DNA from: an uncultured Helicobacter sp.
GTDB lineage: Bacteria; Campylobacterota; Campylobacteria; Campylobacterales; Helicobacteraceae
Assembly: GCF_947367035.1 (NCBI RefSeq)
Contig: NZ_CANBCA010000012.1
Location: 1-54,820 of the forward strand
DNA: 54,820 bases
Direction: 5' to 3'
A model generated the notes under the pieces. That model did not search any database, was not told the DNA's origin, and saw only the letters and a program-made list of their open reading frames with translations. Within the stretch, counting starts at the first letter, position 1. Every line of letters begins with the position of its first letter. Below, piece after piece: positions 28,412 through 36,806 of this stretch. A program made the translations under genes and the position numbers.

Positions 28412-28759
28412 TTATTTAATTTTAGGAATCGTAACATTATCACCCTCTAGCGTAATTCCATATTTTGCAAGGTTAAAGTAATTCTCATCTACATAATAGA
28501 TATTATGGAATCCCTGCTGTGCAAGCTGTGTGCCAAAGTCTGCTGCAGTCGCTCCGCTGTGGCAATAAAGCAAGATTTTTTTATTTGGATTTTCTTGTGC
28601 GATGAAAGCAATGCGCTTGAGGGATTCTATATTGAGTGCGTCTTCGATATGGCTTATCAAAAAATAGCCTCTTGAACGCAAATCAATCACGACAAATTCA
28701 CTTAGGTTAATGTTTTCTAAATCTGCAGGTATTGCTAAACTTTGATTTTTGATATACAT
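28412..28759 (-). CDS. Rhodanese-like domain protein
   Basis: A 115-residue single-domain rhodanese. The active-site loop LYCHSGATAADFG (Cys near residue 65) carries a normal six-residue loop, so sulfur transfer is plausible. FVVIDLRSRGYFLISHI is the usual first half of the fold. There is no signal peptide, so it is cytoplasmic. It is alone on the minus strand and divergent from hemD with a 50-base spacer. The substrate is unknown. Confidence 0.85.
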   Translation of the reverse strand: MYIKNQSLAIPADLENINLSEFVVIDLRSRGYFLISHIEDALNIESLKRIAFIAQENPNKKILLYCHSGATAADFGTQLAQQGFHNIYYVDENYFNLAKYGITLEGDNVTIPKIK

Positions 28760-28809
28760 TTTGTGCCTTTTGCTTTGGAATATTCTTTAAATTTTGTTAA
28801 AATAAACCG

Positions 28810-29529
28810 ATGAGAACGATTTATTATATCACAAAATTGCCCCCAGATTTGGAAAATTTTAGTAGGGATTTAAAGGAATCTATCACGATTTTGCCACTTT
28901 TAGAAATTCAAATACTCTTGGATTTCCAAATTTTAGACAAATTTCAAGCTTGTGATTCTTTAATCTTCACCTCCAAAAATGCTATTTTTGCATTAAAGAA
29001 GAATTTAGAATCCTTGCCTAATGCCACAGAAACAATGCGGAGATGGCACAATCTGCCAAATTTTACTTTGGGTAGTGGGTGCAATGAGACTTTAAAGAGA
29101 TTGGGGTTAAAGTCTGCCTTTCGTGCGAGTAAAGCTTATGGTAATGAGTTTGCTCAAGAGCTAATTCCACATTTGCGAGGAAAAAAACCATTATTTGTTC
29201 GGGCGCACAAAATTTCTTCAAACTTCCCGCAAATCTTAGAAAATGAGGGAATCTCTTTGCAACAATCTATTTTATATGAGACTTTGCCACTTCAGCTTAA
29301 AGAATCACAAAAGAAGCCTTTGGAGCGAGATTGTGTGATATTTTTTAGCGCACCTTCACACTTGCGTTCCTTTTTATTGAATTACACTTGGGATTCTAGT
29401 TTTATCGCGTTATGTATTGGAAAAACTACACAAAAGTGCGCTTTGGAACTTTTGGATAAAGAAGCAAAGATTCTCCTGTCTCCTGAAGTGAGCAAAAAAG
29501 CTGCATTGGAATTTGCAAAAACGCTCTAA
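28810..29529 (+). CDS. hemD: Uroporphyrinogen-III synthase HemD
   Basis: Cyclises hydroxymethylbilane to uroporphyrinogen III in heme synthesis. The 239-residue protein is poorly conserved, as is usual for the family. It shows LIFTSKNAIFALK near residue 59, SGCNETLKRLGL near residue 97, and IFFSAPSHLRSFLLN near residue 178, followed by ALCIGKTTQKCALE, the usual second-domain Thr-rich loop. Heme supply fits the pentaheme NrfA and NrfH encoded downstream. Confidence 0.85.
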   Translation: MRTIYYITKLPPDLENFSRDLKESITILPLLEIQILLDFQILDKFQACDSLIFTSKNAIFALKKNLESLPNATETMRRWHNLPNFTLGSGCNETLKRLGLKSAFRASKAYGNEFAQELIPHLRGKKPLFVRAHKISSNFPQILENEGISLQQSILYETLPLQLKESQKKPLERDCVIFFSAPSHLRSFLLNYTWDSSFIALCIGKTTQKCALELLDKEAKILLSPEVSKKAALEFAKTL

Positions 29530-29756
29530 TAGGGTAGAATTACGCAGTAGCTAGGATTTGACTACCTCGTCATTGCAGTGGAAGTTTTTAGAATCTTGCC
29601 TGTAAAGATTCCATTGCAGAATCAAGGGTGTATAAAATTTATAGATTGCCACGATTCCACAGGCAAAGTTAAAGTTGTGGTATAATCTGAAATCAATTTA
29701 AATTCTTAAAACAAACTTCCTTGCAATTTCAAAATTTATGGAGCAAATTCACATTA
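29530..29756. repeat. Spacer with degenerate palindromic repeats, copy C
   Basis: Holds a compound inverted repeat at 29574-29619 (outer arms TGCAGTGGAA and TTCCATTGCA; inner arms GAATCTT at 29591-29597 and AAGATTC at 29605-29611). It is preceded by CTCGTCATTGC, which matches the reverse complement of the repeat family's end. GATTGCCACGATTCCACAGG at 29644-29663 matches its beginning. A -10 box for the MATE gene follows at 29681. Confidence 0.55.
29681..29686 (+). promoter_or_regulatory. Probable -10 box for the MATE gene
   Basis: TATAAT in GTGGTATAATCTG, 76 bases before ATG 29757. Confidence 0.5.
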
Positions 29757-31106
29757 ATGAAAAAAGCGAATCTTAAAACAACAGCAATTCCAAAGTTATT
29801 TTTTACTTATTTTTTGCCCTCACTGATTGCAATGCTTGCACTTTCTACTTATTCTACGATTGATGGAATTTTTGTTGGTAAAAAACTAGGGGAAAATGCA
29901 CTTGCGGCGATTGGAATTGCTTGGCCTATTTTTCCAATTTTGATTGCTTTTGAATTGCTCTTTAGCGTAGGGGCTGCGGCAATGGCTTCTTATTTTCTAG
30001 GACGCGGAAAAGCCTTTCGTGCTAGAATCGTGTTTAGCAGCGTGTTTTATTTCGCGTTAAGCACAAGCGTAATAGGAGGAGTTGTGCTGTATTTTTATAG
30101 CGATTCTATTGCTCTTCTGCTTGGAAGCAGTGAGACACTTTTACCCCTTGTTTGTCGTTATACTGAAGTAATTTATCTAGGGGCTTTTATTATTGTGTTG
30201 CACCCAATGCTTGATATTTTTGCGATTAATGATAAGCAACCTGTCCTTGCAAGCTTTGCAATGATTGTTGGCTCATTAGTGAATATTTTATTAAATTATA
30301 TCTTTTTGTTTGTATTAGAACTTGGAATCACAAGTAGTGCATTAGCAACATTACTTGGACACGGGATTGGAATGTGTATTTTGTTACAACATTTCTTACG
30401 TAAAAGGGGTGATTTGTATCTGATAAAAACTTTTGATATTTATGCGCTTTTGAGCGCAACTAAAAATGGAATCCCACAAAGTAGTTCCGAGATTAGTGTT
30501 AGTATTATGATGTTAATTTTTAATCGCACGATTATGGAGATTGCAGGAGATAGGGGATTGGCAATTTATAGTGTTTTAATGTATATAGGGATTATTCCTT
30601 TCACGATTCTGCTTTCTATGGCGCAAGGTGTGCAACCTATTGCAAGTTTTAATTATGGTGCAGGATTGATGGGGCGAGTGAGAGGAATTTTTAACTTTGG
30701 TTTAATTTTTAGTTTTTTAGGAGGAATCGTGCTTTATATTTTGTTTTTTGTCTCCTCTCCTTTTCTCGTGTCTTGGTTTTTGCCTAGTGATATTGCAATG
30801 CGTGATACAAATTTATTAAATGATACACAAAATGCAATGAAATTTTATTTTTTGAGCTATATTCTTTTGGGTGTAAATATTGTCAGTGCAATTTTCTTTC
30901 AATCTATTCAGCGCACATTGAGTTCTTTTGTGATTACCTTTGCTTATACATTGCTTTTTGCGCTTTGTTTTGTGATGATTTTGCCTAAAATCTATGGATT
31001 TTATGGAGTGATATTATCGTATCCATTGGGAATTTTATGCGCAACTTTTGTTGTATTAGGAATCATTATTTATGAATATAAACGAGGTATTTTAAAGAAT
31101 TATTAA
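29757..31106 (+). CDS. MATE family multidrug efflux transporter
   Basis: A 449-residue inner-membrane exporter with about 12 hydrophobic segments in two homologous halves, typical of MATE drug/Na+ or H+ antiporters. The N-terminal half has TYSTIDGIFVGKKLGENALA and the second half NGIPQSSSEISVSIMML; the latter resembles the equivalent repeat. I choose ATG 29757 (MKKANLK), which gives a basic N terminus before helix 1. An in-frame TTG at 29721 would add 12 residues without a ribosome binding site. The substrate is unknown. Confidence 0.88.
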   Translation: MKKANLKTTAIPKLFFTYFLPSLIAMLALSTYSTIDGIFVGKKLGENALAAIGIAWPIFPILIAFELLFSVGAAAMASYFLGRGKAFRARIVFSSVFYFALSTSVIGGVVLYFYSDSIALLLGSSETLLPLVCRYTEVIYLGAFIIVLHPMLDIFAINDKQPVLASFAMIVGSLVNILLNYIFLFVLELGITSSALATLLGHGIGMCILLQHFLRKRGDLYLIKTFDIYALLSATKNGIPQSSSEISVSIMMLIFNRTIMEIAGDRGLAIYSVLMYIGIIPFTILLSMAQGVQPIASFNYGAGLMGRVRGIFNFGLIFSFLGGIVLYILFFVSSPFLVSWFLPSDIAMRDTNLLNDTQNAMKFYFLSYILLGVNIVSAIFFQSIQRTLSSFVITFAYTLLFALCFVMILPKIYGFYGVILSYPLGILCATFVVLGIIIYEYKRGILKNY

Positions 31107-31147
31107 ATAAATATAAAATTTTTCTATTATATTTTATGTTTTATAAG

Positions 31148-31153
31148 TATAAT
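31148..31153 (+). promoter_or_regulatory. Probable -10 box for aspA-dcuA
   Basis: TATAAT in AAGTATAATAG, 84 bases before the aspA ATG, leaving a leader long enough to hold the hairpin at 31183-31206. Confidence 0.55.
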
Positions 31154-31182
31154 AGTTTATTAAGCGTAGTATTACACTTAAT

Positions 31183-31206
31183 AAAGATTATTCGAGGTTA
31201 ATCTTT
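31183..31206 (+). promoter_or_regulatory. Hairpin in the aspA leader
   Basis: A perfect 8-bp inverted repeat, AAAGATTA (31183-31190) and TAATCTTT (31199-31206), with an 8-base loop. It lies in the predicted untranslated leader between the -10 box and aspA. It may be a protein-binding site or an mRNA structure; the short A/T-rich arms give no terminator. Confidence 0.4.
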
Positions 31207-31236
31207 AAATTTTAAACTTTTGAAAGAAGGGTTATC

Positions 31237-32643
31237 ATGGGAACTAGAAAAGAACATGACTTCATTGGCGAGTTAGAAATTGATGATTCTGTTTATTATG
31301 GAGTGCAGACTTTTAGAGCTGTGGAAAACTTCAAAATGACAGGGAGAACTCTTAAAAACTATCCTTTTTTTGTTAAAGCATTCGCACAAATTAAAAAAGC
31401 AGCAGCATTAGCAAATAAGGAAGTAGGAGTGCTTGATGCACAAAAAGCAGATGCGATTGCAAAAGCAGCTGACCGATTAATTGCTGGTGAATTTATTGAT
31501 CAATTTGTCGTAGATATGATGCAAGGAGGTGCTGGAACTTCTACTAATATGAATGTAAATGAGGTTATCACTAATATTGCATTAGAAAGTATGGGACACA
31601 AAAAAGGTGAATATCAGTATCTTCACCCTAATGACCATACCAATTTGGGACAATCTACAAATGATACCTATCCAAGCTCTATTAAAGTTGCAACTCACGA
31701 GAAGTTAGGACATTTACTTGAGGCAATGGAAGAGCTTAAAGCAGAGCTTGAAAAAAAAGCAAAAGAATGGAAAGATATTATTAAAATGGGTCGCACAGAG
31801 CTAGAAGATGCTGTGCCAACAACACTTGGGAATACATTTAACGCATTTGCAAGTTATATCAAAAGTGATATTACAAAAATTAAAGCAGCAAGAGAATCTA
31901 TGGCGGTGCTTAATATGGGCGCAACTGCGATTGGAACAGGAATCAACTGCCACCCAGATTATAAATTTGTAGTAGAGAAAAAATTAAAAGAAATCACCGG
32001 TGTAGAATTTAAACCCGCAGAGGATTTCATCGCTGCTACACAAGATACAGCAGATTTTGTGCATGTCAGTGGCGCACTTAAAACTGCAGCAGTAAGACTT
32101 TCTAAAATTGCAAATGATTTAAGATTAATGAATAGCGGTCCTAGATGCGGACTTGGAGAAGTGAATTTACCAAAAATGCAGCCTGGAAGCTCTATTATGC
32201 CCGGTAAAGTGAATCCTGTAATCTGCGAAGTTGTCGGTGAAGCGTGCTATGAAGTGATTGGGAATGATGTAACAATTATGCTTTGTAGCGAAAGAGGTGA
32301 ATTTGAGTTAAATGCGTTTGAACCTGGTATTGCTTATGCGCTTTTCAACTCTGTGATGGTTTTAGAAAATGCGATGAAAACTCTAGCACAAAAAGCAATT
32401 AAGCATTTGACTGCAAACCCTGAAGCTTGCAAACAAGCAGTGCTTAATTCTATTGGAATCGTAACTGCATTTAACCCTGTATTGGGCTATGAAAAGTCTG
32501 CAAGTATGGCAAAAGAAGCATTGCAAACAGGCAAATCAGTTGCAGAGATTTGTTTGGAGAGAGGTTATTTGCCAAAAGATGAGATTGATAAAATCTTAGA
32601 CCCACAAAATATGCTCAATCCACAAATGAAATCAAAGAAATAA
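31237..32643 (+). CDS. aspA: Aspartate ammonia-lyase AspA
   Basis: Deaminates aspartate to fumarate and ammonia. In Campylobacterota this supplies carbon and fumarate as an electron acceptor. The 468 residues are typical. The superfamily signature GSSIMPGKVNPV is at about residues 317-328, with NDTYPSSIKV near residue 141 and GRTELEDAVP near residue 185. ATG 31237 has GAAAGAAGGG upstream. It pairs with dcuA 10 bases downstream, as aspA-dcuA in Campylobacter jejuni. Fumarase and argininosuccinate lyase share the fold, but the order with dcuA supports AspA. Confidence 0.95.
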   Translation: MGTRKEHDFIGELEIDDSVYYGVQTFRAVENFKMTGRTLKNYPFFVKAFAQIKKAAALANKEVGVLDAQKADAIAKAADRLIAGEFIDQFVVDMMQGGAGTSTNMNVNEVITNIALESMGHKKGEYQYLHPNDHTNLGQSTNDTYPSSIKVATHEKLGHLLEAMEELKAELEKKAKEWKDIIKMGRTELEDAVPTTLGNTFNAFASYIKSDITKIKAARESMAVLNMGATAIGTGINCHPDYKFVVEKKLKEITGVEFKPAEDFIAATQDTADFVHVSGALKTAAVRLSKIANDLRLMNSGPRCGLGEVNLPKMQPGSSIMPGKVNPVICEVVGEACYEVIGNDVTIMLCSERGEFELNAFEPGIAYALFNSVMVLENAMKTLAQKAIKHLTANPEACKQAVLNSIGIVTAFNPVLGYEKSASMAKEALQTGKSVAEICLERGYLPKDEIDKILDPQNMLNPQMKSKK

Positions 32644-32653
32644 GGAATAATTA

Positions 32654-34000
32654 ATGGAAATGTTAATGCTTATCTTGCAAGTTATTGTGCTACTTGGTGC
32701 AATTTTTGTAGGAATTAGACTTGGAGGAATTGGGATTGGTTATGCTGGAGGTTTAGGCGTTGTGATTTTGGGATTAGCATTAGGTATGAAGCCCGGTGCG
32801 ATTCCGTGGGATGTTATTTTAATTATTATGTCTGTTATTGCGGCAATTTCTGCAATGCAATTAGCTGGAGGGTTAGATTATTTGGTTCAGATTGCGGAGA
32901 GAATCTTACGTTCAAATCCGAAGTATATTAACTATCTTGCTCCAACTGTTACTTACTTTTTGACTATTTTAGCAGGAACTGGACATACTGCATTCTCTAT
33001 GATTCCTGTTATCGTTGAGGTAGCAAAAGAGCAAAACATTAAACCCTCCGCACCTCTATCTATTGCGGTGGTTGCAAGTCAAATTGCGATTACTGCAAGC
33101 CCTGTAAGTGCAGCAGTTGTCTATATGACAGGTGCATTAGAGCCACTTGGTTGGAGTTATCCACTTTTGCTTGGCATTTGGATTCCGACAACTTTTATTG
33201 GTTGTATGCTAACCGCATTTGTGGTTACAATGTTCTCAAATCTTGATTTGAGTTCAGACCTTGTATATCAAGATAGATTGGCAAAAGGCTTGGTAAAGCC
33301 ATCAGTTGGTGCGCAAAATATGCAACTCAAAGAGGGTGCAAAACTTTCTGTTGGGATTTTCCTTGTTGGCGTTTTGGCTGTTGTTTTGTATGCGACTGCA
33401 ATTTCAAAAATCGCTGGTAAGCCCGTCTTTATTGAAAATGTTATCGTGCCTAGAGATGCGGCGATTATGAGTTTTATGCTTGGTGTAGCAACTTTTATTA
33501 CGATTCTTTGTAAAATTGAAGTAGGCAAAATTGCAGAATCTAGTGTCTTTAAATCTGGTATGATTGCGTGTGTGTGTGTGTTAGGTGTAGCTTGGCTTGG
33601 AAATACATTTGTAGATGGTTATAAAACACAAATCGGTGAGCTATCTAGTGATTTAGTTAAACAAATCCCAGCTTTACTAGCAGTCGCTTATTTCTTTGCA
33701 GCAACTTTACTTTATTCTCAAGCGGCAACTGCAAAAGCAATTACTCCGGTAGTTATCGCAGCACTTGGTATTAGTGTGGCAAATCCGGGAGATTCCTATA
33801 TGATTGTTGCTTCTTTTGCAGCGGTTTCTGCGTTGTTCGTATTGCCAACTTATCCTACATTGCTTGGTGCGGTTCAAATGGACGACACGGGTTCAACAAG
33901 AATCGGTCATTACATTTTTAATCACGCTTTTTTAATTCCAGGTGTATTGGCAATTGTATTTAGCGTTGTCTTAGGATTTGTTGCAGTTGCTTTTGTATAA
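32654..34000 (+). CDS. dcuA: Anaerobic C4-dicarboxylate transporter DcuA
   Basis: Inner-membrane carrier that takes up aspartate, fumarate or malate in exchange for succinate. It has 448 residues and about 10-12 hydrophobic segments. The Dcu family features are GTGHTAFSMIPVIVEVAKEQ near residue 102 and SQIAITASPVSAAVVYMTG near residue 140. It forms a functional unit with aspA: aspartate in, fumarate made and reduced, succinate out. A Rho-independent terminator follows. DcuA rather than DcuB is chosen from the aspA linkage. Confidence 0.93.
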   Translation: MEMLMLILQVIVLLGAIFVGIRLGGIGIGYAGGLGVVILGLALGMKPGAIPWDVILIIMSVIAAISAMQLAGGLDYLVQIAERILRSNPKYINYLAPTVTYFLTILAGTGHTAFSMIPVIVEVAKEQNIKPSAPLSIAVVASQIAITASPVSAAVVYMTGALEPLGWSYPLLLGIWIPTTFIGCMLTAFVVTMFSNLDLSSDLVYQDRLAKGLVKPSVGAQNMQLKEGAKLSVGIFLVGVLAVVLYATAISKIAGKPVFIENVIVPRDAAIMSFMLGVATFITILCKIEVGKIAESSVFKSGMIACVCVLGVAWLGNTFVDGYKTQIGELSSDLVKQIPALLAVAYFFAATLLYSQAATAKAITPVVIAALGISVANPGDSYMIVASFAAVSALFVLPTYPTLLGAVQMDDTGSTRIGHYIFNHAFLIPGVLAIVFSVVLGFVAVAFV

Positions 34001-34007
34001 ATCCTAA

Positions 34008-34036
34008 ACTCTCAAGTTTCCCTTGAGGGTTTTTTG
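34008..34036 (+). terminator. Rho-independent terminator after dcuA
   Basis: A 9-bp stem with one G-T wobble (ACTCTCAAG at 34008-34016, CTTGAGGGT at 34022-34030) and a 5-base loop, followed directly by a T run. It ends the aspA-dcuA transcript. Confidence 0.85.
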
Positions 34037-34092
34037 GAGCTTTTTACTTTCATTCTACTTCTCTTTAATTCTATTTACTAACCATTTACTTT

Positions 34093-34106
34093 TTGATTTA
34101 AGTCAA
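34093..34106 (+). promoter_or_regulatory. CRP/FNR-type operator upstream of nrfHA
   Basis: TTGATTTAAGTCAA is an almost perfect palindrome with FNR-like half-sites TTGAT-N4-GTCAA. A TAAAAT -10 candidate at 34129-34134 would put a start near 34141, making the operator centre about -41.5, the class II activator position. Campylobacterota have CRP/FNR-family regulators of nitrosative stress and anaerobic respiration; which one acts here is unknown. Confidence 0.5.
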
Positions 34107-34204
34107 GGAGTTCTTACGAAAATCCGATTAAAATAACTCTCTTGAATTTAGAATCTATACTATGAAATGATTTTAGATTCAAAAAATACTAAAAGGAGCG
34201 TCAC

Positions 34205-34714
34205 TTGAAAGGTAAAGAGCCTAAAAAACCGCTCTCATTTGTCGCTTTGTTGCTCGGGGTTTTGTGTGTATTTGCTTGTATTATAGGGTTATATACTTTC
34301 TATAATGCAAATAGTATGTCCTATTTTAGCAATGAAAGTGAAGCGTGTAACAACTGCCATATTATGAATGATGTTTATAATGATTGGTTAAAAAGTTCGC
34401 ATTCAAAGAAAATTGCTGGAAAACCACTTGCAACTTGTAATGATTGTCATTTGCCGCATAGTTTTGTAGAGAAGTGGATTGCAAAAGCGGAAAGTGGAAT
34501 AGGGCACGCGTATGCATTTACCTTTAAACTAGATGTGTTGCCAACAAATTTGAGTGCAACACAAAAATCTAAAGGAATGATTCAAGATAATTGCGTGCGT
34601 TGCCATAGCGAAATGGTGAGTAATGTCGTGAATCCTACGACTAATCCACACGGAAATGAGTCTCTTAGTTGTGTTTCTTGCCATACAGGGGTAGGACATA
34701 AACGAGGTTTTTAA
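34205..34714 (+). CDS. nrfH: Cytochrome c nitrite reductase small subunit NrfH
   Basis: Membrane-anchored tetraheme quinol dehydrogenase of the NapC/NirT family. It feeds electrons from menaquinol to NrfA. The 169-residue protein has one N-terminal anchor (residues about 12-34) and four CxxCH heme motifs: CNNCH (Cys48), CNDCH, CVRCH and CVSCH. The start is TTG at 34205, with AAAAGGAG upstream at good spacing. NrfA follows after 18 bases. An FNR-like palindrome lies about 100 bases upstream. Confidence 0.95.
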   Translation: MKGKEPKKPLSFVALLLGVLCVFACIIGLYTFYNANSMSYFSNESEACNNCHIMNDVYNDWLKSSHSKKIAGKPLATCNDCHLPHSFVEKWIAKAESGIGHAYAFTFKLDVLPTNLSATQKSKGMIQDNCVRCHSEMVSNVVNPTTNPHGNESLSCVSCHTGVGHKRGF

Positions 34715-34732
34715 ATTATTTAGGAGGTTAAA

Positions 34733-36586
34733 ATGCAAAAAAAATCGCCTTTAATGCCAATTTTGGTGGTGATTGTTTTAATTGTGATTGCTGGAATGTT
34801 TTGGCTAAACTCTGATATTAGCAAGAAACAAGTAGAAAGCACAGGTGGGTTAAGCTCTAAGGGCTTTGTAGAGATGAGTGATGAAAATCCAACTTTTGAC
34901 CATTGGGGTAAGAATTTTCCAGATTATTTGGATATGTATTTGACGGTAGAAAAGCAAACTCCTATTTCAACAGAGTTTGGTGGGAATTTAGCTTATTCTA
35001 AACTAATTCGCTATCCGCAACTTACGATTCTTTGGGCAGGTTATCCTTTTAGCATAGATGCCAATGAAGAAAGAGGACATTTTTGGATTCAAGTAGATCA
35101 AATGGATACGGCTAGAAATAACAAAGATTTTTTAAATGCACACGGCTTTGCAGGATTTGGCGGACAACCTACAGCTTGTATGAATTGCCATAGTGGTTGG
35201 AGTCCTTGGTTGCTTAAAAATGTCGGAATCGGAGAGACTCTAGAAGAAAAGTGGATTTCTTTTAACTCTACTAAATATTGGACAATGATTAAAAATGTTC
35301 CAGCTGTAAATGGAATTGCTGAAAATTCACCAGAACATAGCGGACCTCACGGCGGAAAAAGAATGGGTGTAACTTGTGCAGATTGTCATAATCCAACAGA
35401 TATGCAGCTTCGTTTAACACGTCAGGCTGCAATTAATGCACTTGTAAGTCGTGGCTATGAAAAAGACCCTATAACAGGAATCAAAGCAGGTCGCGATGAA
35501 ATGCGCACACTCGTTTGCTCACAATGCCACGTAGAATATTACTTTAAACCAACAGGCACAAAAGTTAAGGTAATGGGAGAATCTATTGCAAATGATTCTA
35601 GTAAAAAATGGTGGAATGGCACACAAAAAACTTATGATGAATTTGATTCTTGGAGAGATGGCAACCAACCTACTGAAATTGAAGTTGCAGGTTTAGAGCT
35701 AGTATTCCCTTGGAGTGCTTGGAAGAAAAATGAGCCTTTTAGAATTGAAATGTTCGATGAGCATTATGAAAAAGTGCGTGATATTTTCCCCCAAGATTGG
35801 CAACACAAAATCACAAAGGCTCCGATGTTAAAGATTCAACACCCAGAGACAGAGCTTTTTAGTGGTGGTGTCCATGCGGCAAATGGTGTAAGTTGTGCGG
35901 ATTGTCATATGCCTTATAAGCGTAAAGGGGCAAAAAAAATGACAGAACACAATATCACCTCTCCATTGCAAGACATTAACGCCGCGTGTAAAACTTGTCA
36001 TACACAAAGTGAAGAATATCTAAAAGCACAAATTTTTGATATTCAAAAATCCATTGCATTTGATTTAAGAAGTGCAGAATATGCAACGGTTAGTTTAATT
36101 GAAGACATTAAAGTTATGCGTGAAAAACTTGGTGCATTGCCCACTTTCCAAACTGATGGCAAAGCAGATGATAAAAAGATTTCTGTGGCTTTAAAAGAAC
36201 CATTAGAATTGCATCGCAAAGGGCAAATGAGAGGAGATTTCGTAGGCGCGGAAAACTCCACAGGATTCCATAACCCAAGAGAAGCAAGCAGAATGCTACT
36301 TCAAGCAGTTGAAATGGCTAGAATGGGACAAACAAAACTTGTTGAAATTGCAAATGCAAATGGAATCAAAGATTTTGAAACTTCTAATTTAGGATTTGAG
36401 GAGATTCAGAAGTATAATCCAGGCGAGATTCGCTACAAAGTGGATTTGAATGGACATAAGGCAGGAGAACGTTATTATCAACATAAAGAAATCAATGGTC
36501 CAGCTCCAAAAGAATTAATGGAGTTAGACAAAAACAATAAACCTTATAATTATAAGGTCATTGATTCCAAAACTTCTTCTTATTGA
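34733..36586 (+). CDS. nrfA: Ammonia-forming cytochrome c nitrite reductase NrfA
   Basis: Pentaheme periplasmic enzyme reducing nitrite to ammonia; also protective against nitric oxide. Residues about 8-25 form a signal or anchor segment. Five heme motifs are visible: CMNCH (149-153), CADCH (215-219), CSQCH (262-266), CADCH (388-392) and CKTCH (419-423). The first, the catalytic heme, has His where most NrfA enzymes have Lys (CxxCK). I recall the same variant in Campylobacter jejuni, so it is probably functional and would not need the special NrfEFG/CcsA-type lyase. At 617 residues it is longer than E. coli NrfA (478), with a helical C-terminal extension. A strong terminator follows. Confidence 0.95.
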   Translation: MQKKSPLMPILVVIVLIVIAGMFWLNSDISKKQVESTGGLSSKGFVEMSDENPTFDHWGKNFPDYLDMYLTVEKQTPISTEFGGNLAYSKLIRYPQLTILWAGYPFSIDANEERGHFWIQVDQMDTARNNKDFLNAHGFAGFGGQPTACMNCHSGWSPWLLKNVGIGETLEEKWISFNSTKYWTMIKNVPAVNGIAENSPEHSGPHGGKRMGVTCADCHNPTDMQLRLTRQAAINALVSRGYEKDPITGIKAGRDEMRTLVCSQCHVEYYFKPTGTKVKVMGESIANDSSKKWWNGTQKTYDEFDSWRDGNQPTEIEVAGLELVFPWSAWKKNEPFRIEMFDEHYEKVRDIFPQDWQHKITKAPMLKIQHPETELFSGGVHAANGVSCADCHMPYKRKGAKKMTEHNITSPLQDINAACKTCHTQSEEYLKAQIFDIQKSIAFDLRSAEYATVSLIEDIKVMREKLGALPTFQTDGKADDKKISVALKEPLELHRKGQMRGDFVGAENSTGFHNPREASRMLLQAVEMARMGQTKLVEIANANGIKDFETSNLGFEEIQKYNPGEIRYKVDLNGHKAGERYYQHKEINGPAPKELMELDKNNKPYNYKVIDSKTSSY

Positions 36587-36603
36587 TTTTATTTTAAGTT
36601 AGA

Positions 36604-36638
36604 GCGGAATCCTTCGTGATTCCGCCTAAGGTTTTTTT
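36604..36638 (+). terminator. Rho-independent terminator after nrfA
   Basis: A perfect 8-bp stem (GCGGAATC at 36604-36611, GATTCCGC at 36618-36625) with a six-base CTTCGT loop, then CTAAGG and seven T residues. It ends the nrfHA transcript. The remaining spacer to 36806 is A/T-rich with no gene. Confidence 0.88.
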
Positions 36639-36806
36639 ATCTTCTATATATTATCTAACAGATTTTGCTTTGCCAGGTTTTAGGCACTTTTTTCTTGAAT
36701 AGTAAGGGACAAGGAAATATAAATTTTTATTAAGTTTTAGTTTTATTAATTAAATATTAAAATTTAAAAGGTAAAATTTCACAAATTTTAAAACTAAGGT
36801 TAAAAC

